NCBI GenBank assembly: GCA_012036325.1 | Contig: JAAUPC010000053.1 | Span: 1-13,748 of the forward strand | Origin: Paracoccaceae bacterium | GTDB lineage: Bacteria; Pseudomonadota; Alphaproteobacteria; Rhodobacterales; Rhodobacteraceae | Reading direction: 5' to 3' | Length of the DNA stretch: 13,748 nucleotides | In this document: positions 6,736 to 13,206 of the stretch, piece after piece | Position numbering within the stretch: the stretch's first letter is position 1 | How the letters are laid out: every line of letters begins with the position of its first letter | Position numbers and translations under genes: made by a program | Notes under the pieces: generated by a model | Databases searched by the model: none | Seen by the model: only the letters and a program-made list of their open reading frames with translations | Told to the model about the DNA's origin: nothing

Positions 6736-7659
6736 CTATTCCGCCGCTGCCAGGTCGAGGCCGGACACGGCGGCGATCTCGGCCGCGAAACGCGCCATCT
6801 CGGCCAGTCCGAAGTCCGTGGGTTCCAGCGCCGGCAACCGTTCGTGGGTGACGCTGACGCCGATCTGGCCTGCGAACAGGCGTTTGCCGTAGCACAGCAT
6901 CGCGGGCACGCTGCGCGACATGAAGACGATGGCGGGCAGCAGCGCGCGATGGATCGCTTCGGCCTTTGCAACAGACTGCACGGTCCCTTCCCGCCAGTGC
7001 GCATAGAGCGCGACCTGCGCGGCCAGGAAATCCGGCGCGGGGATCAGGCCCTTGCCGCCCGAGCGCAGGAGGGCCGGAAACTCGATCCCGCCATGGCCGC
7101 CGAACACCTGGAAGGCGCCGTTCGACCCTTCGATGACGCGCTGGATATCGACCGAGAACCCCTCGCCCTTGAGCAGCGAGATGTTGGGATGCTGGCGGTT
7201 CAAGGCGATCAGGCCCTGCACCGACATCGAGACATCCAGATTGACCGGGTTGTTCTGCACCGCGACATCGATATCGACCGCGTCGGCGACGCCGCCGAAA
7301 AAGCGGATCAGATGCGCCTCGGACGTGCCCTTGATCGCGGGCGGCTGCAGGATCACCCAATCGGCCCCCGCCTTTGCGGCAGCGCGCGAAAACGCGATCT
7401 GGCCGGGCAGGGACGGCTCGCCCACCGTGACGGCATAGGGCACGCGGCCCGCGATCAGCTCGCCGACCATTTCGACCAGGTGCAGCCGCTCATTGACGTC
7501 CATCTTGTGCACTTCGGTGACAAGACCCAGGACCGCGATGCCATGGGCCCCTTGCGCGATGCAGTGATCCACCTGCGCCGCCATCGCCGCCCGGTCCAGA
7601 CGCCCCGAGGCATCCCAGAACGCATAGAGGATCGGATAGATGCCGTGCCAGTCCGCCAT
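6736..7659 (-). CDS. DHDPS-fold family protein, subgroup with Gln at the catalytic Tyr position
   Basis: A 307-aa TIM-barrel protein of the dihydrodipicolinate synthase/N-acetylneuraminate lyase superfamily. The Schiff-base lysine is kept (K164 in ISLLKGEG). The usual YNxP motif reads VQNNP (Q135-P138), and the GTTGE loop reads GLVTEV (45-50), with a Glu but without the paired Thr residues. Changes of this kind suggest a different proton relay, as in sugar-acid dehydratases or aldolases of the superfamily. It sits between the enolase-type dehydratase (3 bp upstream) and dgoK (3 bp downstream), so its substrate is probably the 2-keto-3-deoxy acid made by the dehydratase. It shares its pattern with the protein at 8862-9785, including a C-terminal AAAE. 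The exact reaction is unknown. Confidence 0.85.
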   Translation of the reverse strand: MADWHGIYPILYAFWDASGRLDRAAMAAQVDHCIAQGAHGIAVLGLVTEVHKMDVNERLHLVEMVGELIAGRVPYAVTVGEPSLPGQIAFSRAAAKAGADWVILQPPAIKGTSEAHLIRFFGGVADAVDIDVAVQNNPVNLDVSMSVQGLIALNRQHPNISLLKGEGFSVDIQRVIEGSNGAFQVFGGHGGIEFPALLRSGGKGLIPAPDFLAAQVALYAHWREGTVQSVAKAEAIHRALLPAIVFMSRSVPAMLCYGKRLFAGQIGVSVTHERLPALEPTDFGLAEMARFAAEIAAVSGLDLAAAE

Positions 7660-7662
7660 GGC

Positions 7663-8845
7663 TCAGACCTTTCGAATGTAGGTGAAGACGTCGTCATTGG
7701 GCACGACGCCAAGGCCGGGACCGCCGGGAATGGTGTAATGCCCTGCCGCACAGGCCATGTCGCCGTTGGTGAAGCGCAGGTTCCGGTCAAAGATCGAATG
7801 CTGGTATTCGTGGTAAGGCACCCGTTGCAGCGCCGCCGTGGCCTGCAGCGAGGCGGCGGTGAAGATGCCGATGGAAATCGAGGCATGGGGAATGATGCGC
7901 ATGTGAAACGCCTGCGCCATCACCGCGATACGGGTGAACTGGGTGATGCCGGTATGCCCGATCTCGGGCTGGATGATGCCCATGGCACGCGCCTCGAACC
8001 GGGGGCGATACTCGTAAACGGTGCGCCATTCCTCGCCCAAGGCCTGCGGCACGCCGATGCCGCGCGCGACGCGGGCCTGCCCCTCCATATCTTCGGTCTG
8101 GCAGGCGGCCTCGGCAAAGTAGAGATTGTAGGGCTCCAGCCGCCGGATCAGTCGGATCGCCTCGGAGGCCTCGAACTTCCAGTGCAGATCGACCATCAGG
8201 TCGATATCCGGCCCCACGGCCTCCCGCAGGGCGGCCATTTCCTGCACGATCCCCTCGTCCGAGACGGCGGCGGCGAACTTGATCGCCTTGAAGCCCTTGG
8301 CGACCCAATCCACCGCCATCTCGCACCGCTCGGCCAATGTGGCCTTGGGCAGGCCCGAGACATAGGCGGGCAGGGTCCGGTGCCGCCGTCCGCCCAGTAG
8401 CTGCGCCACCGACAGCCCGGTCAACTGCCCGTAAAGGTCCCAACACGCGATATCGATGCCCGCCAGCGCATCGACATAGTAGCCGGTGATGAACCCCCGA
8501 ACGCGCATCAGGTCATAGAGATCTTCGTGGATGACCGCCGGTTCGGACGGATCGCGCCCCAGGATGACGGGCGCCAGCAGGTTGTCGATGATCGCCTTCA
8601 CCGCTTCGGGTGCGGCGATGCCATAGGTTTCCCCCCCAGCCGATCCTGCCGCTTTCGCCGGTCATCTTGATCAGGACGGACAGGTCCGACGCCGGATAGA
8701 TCGAGCGGTTGCCACCCCGGATCAGGTAGCCCTTGTCGTTGATGAACTCGCCCTGTTTCAGCGGCCCGAGATAAGGCGTGTCTCGCGGCACGTCGATGAT
8801 GAAGGTCTCGATGGAGGCGATGGCGTCGAGAGGCGTGTGGGGCAT
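7663..8845 (-). pseudogene. Enolase-superfamily acid-sugar dehydratase, split by a one-base frameshift
   Basis: The N-terminal frame starts at the ATG at 8843-8845 (MPHTPLDAIASIETF) and shifts at a C7 run (8631-8637). The C-terminal 312 codons continue in the other frame to 7663. Removing one base restores GWGETYGIAAPEAVKA and a 393-aa protein, normal for the mandelate racemase/muconate lactonizing family. In restored numbering: K189 (GFKAIKF), metal ligands D219 (VDLHWKF), E245 (FAEAA) and E271 (LGEEW), with H221 and H320 (PHASISIG) as candidate acid/base residues. The D-x-H, 26, 26 and 49 residue spacing closely matches D-galactonate dehydratase. E294 stands where Asp is usual. Expected role: dehydration of an aldonate to a 2-keto-3-deoxy acid. 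As written, only fragments would be made unless the frame break is a sequencing error or is recoded. Confidence 0.85.
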
Positions 8846-8861
8846 CAATTCAGGCTTTCGG

Positions 8862-9785
8862 TCATTCCGCCGCAGCGGATTGGATGAGGGGGTTGTGCTG
8901 CATCTCGGGTGCCAGTGCATCCAGCAATGCGGCCAGTTCGCGGCGATCATGCGCGTCCATCGCGGGGCCATTGCCGCGCACATGGGTGGTGCGCAGGACG
9001 CCCCGACGCCGGAGTGTTTCCTTGGTCATGTGCATCCGGAACACCGCCTGGAAATTCAGCGCCGGCAGGGACACCATGAACAGGCGCCGCGCCTCGGCCT
9101 GGTCACCGGCGCGCCAGGCATTGACCAGCCGGACGTGCAGGTCGGTGAATTCGGCAGCGGGCATGGTGCCGAGGCTGCCACGGGCCAGCTCATCGACGAT
9201 GTAGCGCCCCCCTGCCCCGCCGAAGACGCCCAGGATGCTGTCGCCACAGGCACGCCCGATCTTCGTCAGGTTCTGGCCGCAGGGCAGCGTTTCTTCCTTG
9301 ATGTAGCGGATGTTGGGCACGGCACCCGCGATCCCGGCAACCGCCTCGGCGCTGAGGCCTGCACCGATGGGCACAGGCTGGTTCTGCAGCATCAAGGGCA
9401 GCGGGCTGGCAGTGGCGATCTCGGCAAAGAAAGCGGTCTGTGCCGCGATATCCTGGCCCAGATGCCCGGGCGCGATCACCATGGCGGCGGCGGCCCCCGC
9501 CGCGTGGCCGATACGGATATGGCCGATGACATCCGCCGCATCGGGCGCGCTTGCACCGACGATGAAGGGGATGCGCCCTGCCAGTTGACGCCCCAGAAGT
9601 GTCACCTGCGCCGCACGTTCGGCGCTGCTCAGCGTGTCGACCTCGCTTGCGACGCCGGGATAGACGCAGCCATCGGCACCGCTGGCGACCGCGAACTCGA
9701 TCAGCGACACGAACTGGCCGGGGTCGATGGCACCGCCGTCGTCGAAGGGGGTGCAAAGCACCGGAAAGGTTCCCGAGAGGATCAT
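8862..9785 (-). CDS. Second DHDPS-fold family protein with Gln at the catalytic Tyr position
   Basis: A 307-aa DHDPS/NAL-superfamily protein. The Schiff-base lysine is K163 in IRYIKEETLP. As in the paralogue at 6736-7659, the catalytic tyrosine is replaced (LQNQP, Q134-P137) and the GTTGE loop is altered (GVASEV, 44-49). The region after the Lys also contains GGAGGRYIVDEL, a glycine-rich segment comparable to GGHGGIEFPALL of the paralogue. The frame is open to 9893, but the ATG at 9783-9785 overlaps the permease stop (ATGA) and begins the family N-terminus MILSGTFPVLCTPF. It lies between permease and dehydratase, 16 bp before the latter. It is likely a sugar-acid aldolase or dehydratase acting with the neighbouring enzymes. 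The exact reaction is not assignable. Confidence 0.85.
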   Translation of the reverse strand: MILSGTFPVLCTPFDDGGAIDPGQFVSLIEFAVASGADGCVYPGVASEVDTLSSAERAAQVTLLGRQLAGRIPFIVGASAPDAADVIGHIRIGHAAGAAAAMVIAPGHLGQDIAAQTAFFAEIATASPLPLMLQNQPVPIGAGLSAEAVAGIAGAVPNIRYIKEETLPCGQNLTKIGRACGDSILGVFGGAGGRYIVDELARGSLGTMPAAEFTDLHVRLVNAWRAGDQAEARRLFMVSLPALNFQAVFRMHMTKETLRRRGVLRTTHVRGNGPAMDAHDRRELAALLDALAPEMQHNPLIQSAAAE

Positions 9786-11538
9786 TTCACGGCCCCCGCC
9801 GTCGCGCCCTGGATGAAGAAGCGTTGCAGCGCGATGAAGGCGACGGTCACCGGCAAGGACGCCATCAGCGACGCCGCCATCGCCCCACCCCAATCCGAAT
9901 TGGATTCGTTGAGGTAGTTCAGCAGCAATCCCGGCCCGACGGTCCTGAGATCGGCCGAAATGATGAGGGTCAGGGAATAGAGCAGGTCATTCCAGCTCCA
10001 CATGAAACTGTAGAGGAACACGGTGATGATCGGCGCCACCGAAATCGGCAGCACGATGGTGTGAAAGATCCGCAGATCGCTGGCGCCGTCGGCGCGCGCG
10101 CCTCGATCAGCTCGTTCGGGACCTGACTGAAATAGCTGTAAAGCATGTAGGTGGCCACCGGCAGCGCAAAGACGATGTAGGACACCATGAGGCCAAGCCG
10201 GGTATCCAGAAGGCCCCAATTCGTCAGCTGCGGATAGATGGTGATGAGAAGCAGGCCGAACGGAAACATCTGTGCCGCCAGCATGAACATCATGACCGGC
10301 TTGCGCCCGAAATAGCGATACTTGGCAAAGGAATACCCGGCATAGACCGCAAGTGTCGCATTCAGCGTGGCCGACGACAGCGAGACGACCAGCGAATTGT
10401 AGAGGTGAAGGCCCAGATCACCCTCGAAGATCGCCGTTCGGTAGTTTTCCAGCGTGATGTCACGGGGCCAGAGCGTGGGGGTGACGAGGTAAAGCTCGGC
10501 CGAGGATTTCAGCGACGACACCACCAGCCAGTAGATCGGGAAGAAGAGGAACAGGCCGATCACGATCAGCATGGACGCGAAGACGAGCTTGGCCAGGGCG
10601 TGGACAGATCCAGCATCACTCGGCCCCTTCATCAATTGGCGCAGGTAGAAATACGCCGGTGGCATGATGGTAAACAGCCACAGGACACCCAGCGTCGCGG
10701 CCATGCCCAGATCCCACTGCTCGAACGCGCGGCGATAGACCTCGACCGACAGGACCGATGTGGCACGCACCGGGCCACCCTGGGTCAGCGCCCAGATCGT
10801 GTCGAAATGCTGGAGGTTGCCGATCATGCCCAGAACCACGGTGACCAGCAGGACAGGGCGCAGATGCGGCAGGATATGATCCTTGATGATGCGGAAATTG
10901 CCCGCGCCATCGACCCGCGCGGCCTCCAGCTGCTCCCGGTCCATCGACGCGAGCCCGGCAAGGAAAAACGACATGAAGAGCGGCACCGAAAGCCAGACCT
11001 TGGTGATGACCACGGCGGCCATCGCGCCGGTCGCGGTCGACAGCCAGGCAACGGGGAAATCGATCAATCCCAGTTCGAAAGCGGCGGCATTCACCAGCCC
11101 GTAGCGCGAATTGAAGATCCAGCCCCAGAGGAATGACGCCACAACCGCGGGCATGACCCAGGGCAGCAGCGACAGGCCGCGCAGGGCATCGCGGCCGCGA
11201 AACGGCTGGTTCAGCAGGATGGCCCAGCAAAAGCCGATGAAGATGGACAGGAACGTCGTGGCGGCGACGAAGATGGCGGTCGTCACGAACGAGCCCAGCA
11301 ACAGGTCGTCGGACAACACGCGGCGGTAGTTGGACAGGCCGATCCAGCGCGGCTCGGACATCTCGATCGTGAAACGCTGGAACGAGAGCAGCAGCGCCTC
11401 GATGAAGGGCTTGAGAACCACAAGGCAGAAGGCGGCGACAGCCGGCAGCAGAAGCAGCATCCCGAAGCGGCTTTCGCCCGCTTTCAGCCCGCCCTTGCGC
11501 GCCAGCGGCGAGACCTTGGGGCGCGCCACCCGCTGCAT
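9782..11538 (-). pseudogene. CUT1 sugar ABC permease, two MalF/MalG-like domains in one frame, with a frameshift near the end
   Basis: The first domain (about residues 24-303) resembles MalF/UgpA and carries the EAA loop REQLEAARVDGAG (201-213) and the I.LPHLRP tail. The second domain (about 315 on) resembles MalG/UgpE, starting with the LVFASMLIVIGLFLFFPIYW membrane segment. There is no stop between them, so the frame encodes a fused permease. CUT1 permeases are normally two genes, so this is unusual. In the second EAA loop the frame breaks in a GC repeat (10091-10104). Inserting one G restores EAARADGASDLRIF and continues to GATAGAVK, the normal MalG C-terminus, at 9782, giving 585 aa. As written, the first 479 residues or so are followed by 40-odd nonsense residues. 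The start ATG at 11536-11538 has no clear ribosome-binding site. No ABC ATPase gene is present in the window. Confidence 0.8.
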
Positions 11539-11551
11539 GTCGGTCGTGTCG

Positions 11552-11671
11552 TCATGGGCGCTGCATCCTGCGGGTCAAGGCGTGGCTGTCGGTCACGGGC
11601 CGGCGTGCCGGTTGTCTGCTGTGACAGGCTTTGGTCACGTTAACAATCCTCTGCATCCGGTCATCGTTCAT
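11552..11671 (-). CDS. Possible 39-aa leader peptide ahead of the fused permease
   Basis: In the 263-bp gap between the binding-protein gene and the permease there is a short ORF (MNDDRMQRIVNVTKA..., basic, no hydrophobic segment). It starts six bases after a perfect AGGAGG and ends 13 bp before the permease ATG, which itself lacks a visible ribosome-binding site. That layout would suit translational coupling. The Shine-Dalgarno lies inside a small perfect hairpin (11672-11686). I recognise no family, and an unused ORF or a damaged permease N-terminus is also possible. Coding potential is unproven. Confidence 0.35.
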   Translation of the reverse strand: MNDDRMQRIVNVTKACHSRQPARRPVTDSHALTRRMQRP

Positions 11672-11686
11672 GACAGGCCTCCTGTC
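11672..11686 (-). promoter_or_regulatory. Hairpin enclosing a Shine-Dalgarno
   Basis: On the minus strand GACAGG-AGG-CCTGTC forms a perfect 6-bp stem with a 3-nt loop. The loop and arm contain the AGGAGG that would serve the 39-aa ORF starting at 11671. Such a stem could mask the ribosome-binding site. It is short and could be chance. Confidence 0.35.
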
Positions 11687-11744
11687 GGCGGAAAGATCGC
11701 TCCGCATCGGGGGGCGAACGGCGGATTTGGGCTGTGAAATGCCC

Positions 11745-11790
11745 AAAAAGGCGGTCGGGACGCACGATCCTGTGCGCGCGCGCCCCGACC
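11745..11790 (-). terminator. Intrinsic terminator or attenuator after the sugar-binding protein gene
   Basis: On the minus strand, 11 bp after the binding-protein stop, GGTCGGG (11784-11790) pairs with CCCGACC (11753-11759). Additional near-complementary GCGCAC/GTGCGT bases lie inside the stem, and GCC-TTTTT follows. This is a standard rho-independent layout. Because the permease and catabolic genes continue on the same strand about 210 bp later, it probably limits downstream expression, giving excess binding protein over permease, rather than ending the operon. Confidence 0.7.
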
Positions 11791-11801
11791 CAGGGAGGAT
11801 C

Positions 11802-13055
11802 TTATCCGGCGTTGGCGAAAGCCTCGACCATACGCGCCTGCATGTCGTTGGCGGCTTCTTCGGCGGTCTTCTGGCCCAGGATCGCGGCCTGAACCTCTTC
11901 GCCGATGATGGTCGCGATCTCTGCGCCGTTGCTGAGCGACGCGATGGCGTTGCGGCGCGGCACGCCGGAATTGGCGGCCCATGCAGCGCGATAAGCATCC
12001 GACTGAAAGCTTGCATCCGCCTGCCCGCTGACCGTGGACGGGATGGTGCCATTGGCTGCGGTATACGGGATCAGTTGGTCGTCGCTCAGCAGGTGCAGCA
12101 TGAATTGTGCTGCGGCGCTGGTCGCGTCCGCATTTTCCGAGTTGAGAAGCGTGATGACATGGCCCCACTGGATCGACACAGGGTCATCGCCTTCGGCCAG
12201 GACCGGCGTCATCATCGGTTCGACGAATTGCGCATAATCGGCGTTGCCGGAAAACTCGACGGCGAATTGCGCCGCTTGCGGGGAGTCGAAGTAGAAGCCC
12301 ATCGCCTCCTGTCCAAAGAGCCGACGCGCATCGGGGCGGTCGATCTCGGGGGCAGATAGACGCTCCGCCACCAGATCGACCATGAATTGAAGGCCCGCGA
12401 TGGCCTCGGGCGAGTTCACGGCGGGCACACCGTCGACAACCAGATCGCCACCATGCGTCCAGACCCAGATCATGTAATCCAGCACGATGGAATTGGCGTT
12501 GGTGGTCGCCATGCCATAGGGCACCGAGTTCGGAACCGCATCGCGGATCGCGATCAGATCGGCGCGGAACTCTTCGACGGTGGTCGGCAGATCAGTGATC
12601 CCGGCTGCGGAGAGCACGTTCTCATTGGCGACCATGCCGATGGTGCCGCCGATCCATGGCAGCGCCATCTGGCGGCCGTCGACTTCGCCGAAGGCAAGGA
12701 AGCCGGGGGCGAACATCTGTTCGAGCATGGCGCGGTCAAAGACGGTGTTGAGGTCGACCATCTGCTCGATATTGGCGACGGTCGGCAGCAGGCGGGCCTG
12801 CACCTGCATGACGTCGGGCAGCGTGTTGGTGCGGGCGCGCAGCAACGCATTGGTGGTCATCTCGCCCCAGGCATATCCCTGCGGCTCGACCGTTCCGCCT
12901 GCGAAGCTGTCGATCATTCCCTGGATCAGAGGCTCTCCCGATGCCTCCGCGAAGGTCCAGGTCATGAATTCGACGTCTTGCGCGACGGCCACGTTTGCCA
13001 CGCCGAGGCTGAGCGCCGCGGTGCAGCCAAGTGCGATCTTGCGGTAGTGAGACAT
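11802..13055 (-). CDS. CUT1-family sugar ABC transporter substrate-binding protein
   Basis: A 417-aa periplasmic binding protein (SBP_bac_1 type). A signal peptide covers residues 1-25 (MSHYRKIALGCTAALSLGVA, ending AVA before Q26). Family hallmarks are VEFMTWTFAEASGEPLI at the mature start, the IWVWTHGGDLVVDG and VNSPEAIAGLQFMVDL block in the middle, and a C-terminal segment on the pattern of sugar-binding proteins (SGVPRRNA). It would deliver a sugar or sugar-acid ligand to the fused permease downstream. The open frame extends to 13232, but the ATG at 13053-13055 gives the signal peptide and follows a strong GGGAGG. The gene is preceded by a promoter flanked by two palindromes and followed by a terminator-like hairpin. 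The ligand cannot be read from the sequence. Confidence 0.92.
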   Translation of the reverse strand: MSHYRKIALGCTAALSLGVANVAVAQDVEFMTWTFAEASGEPLIQGMIDSFAGGTVEPQGYAWGEMTTNALLRARTNTLPDVMQVQARLLPTVANIEQMVDLNTVFDRAMLEQMFAPGFLAFGEVDGRQMALPWIGGTIGMVANENVLSAAGITDLPTTVEEFRADLIAIRDAVPNSVPYGMATTNANSIVLDYMIWVWTHGGDLVVDGVPAVNSPEAIAGLQFMVDLVAERLSAPEIDRPDARRLFGQEAMGFYFDSPQAAQFAVEFSGNADYAQFVEPMMTPVLAEGDDPVSIQWGHVITLLNSENADATSAAAQFMLHLLSDDQLIPYTAANGTIPSTVSGQADASFQSDAYRAAWAANSGVPRRNAIASLSNGAEIATIIGEEVQAAILGQKTAEEAANDMQARMVEAFANAG

Positions 13056-13070
13056 TGTGGTCCTCCCATA

Positions 13071-13087
13071 TTGAAACTTAGTTTCAA
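13071..13087. promoter_or_regulatory. KdgR-like operator, proximal copy
   Basis: TTGAAACTTAGTTTCAA is a perfect palindrome with 7-bp arms around 3 bases. It overlaps the predicted transcription start of the binding-protein gene. The core GAAAC-N3-GTTTC is the one used by KdgR and related IclR-family regulators of 2-keto-3-deoxy acid metabolism in enterobacteria. The family of the actual regulator here is inferred, and no such gene lies in the window. Confidence 0.65.
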
Positions 13088-13090
13088 GTA

Positions 13091-13119
13091 TTTCTAGACG
13101 AGTTTCGCAGGGAGTGCAA
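13091..13119 (-). promoter_or_regulatory. Predicted promoter of the sugar ABC operon
   Basis: On the minus strand, TTGCAC (13114-13119), a 17-bp spacer and TAGAAA (13091-13096). Transcription would start near 13084, inside the proximal palindrome. Both hexamers are imperfect. The positions relative to the two palindromes and the ribosome-binding site make the assignment more credible than the hexamers alone. Confidence 0.5.
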
Positions 13120-13124
13120 GAGAG

Positions 13125-13141
13125 TTGGAACTTGGTTTCAA
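13125..13141. promoter_or_regulatory. KdgR-like operator, distal copy
   Basis: TTGGAACTTGGTTTCAA matches the proximal operator at 15 of 17 positions and lies just upstream of the predicted -35, 54 bp away (start to start, about five helical turns). The pair could allow cooperative binding or a small repression loop across the promoter. Confidence 0.6.
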
Positions 13142-13206
13142 ATTCTTCTGCCCGTCTGCCGCCGGCTGGTCCAGATGCTTCGGCGGCACGCAGAAGCGCT
13201 TCGTTC

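Noticed and set aside
3407..7672. Identical 12-mer AAAGGTCTGAGC at two stop/start junctions (3407-3418 and 7661-7672)
   Set aside because: Both copies encode a Lys-Val-stop end followed closely by the next start and include AAGG. Similar amino-acid ends plus a ribosome-binding site explain the match without a mobile repeat.
6238..8400. 720-codon open frame on the plus strand
   Set aside because: It lies antisense to dgoK, a DHDPS-fold gene and the dehydratase, all of which have clear family motifs. Its translation is rich in Arg, His, Gly and Asp with no recognisable domain, as expected of a GC-driven shadow frame.
8778..9917. 379-codon plus-strand frame opposite the second DHDPS-fold gene
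   Set aside because: Antisense shadow of a gene with a conserved Schiff-base lysine motif. No domain is recognisable.
11552..12052. 166-codon minus-strand frame overlapping the end of the binding-protein gene
   Set aside because: The part above 11802 is out of frame with the binding protein and Arg/Pro-rich. Only the last 39 codons, with their own AGGAGG, were kept as a possible leader ORF.
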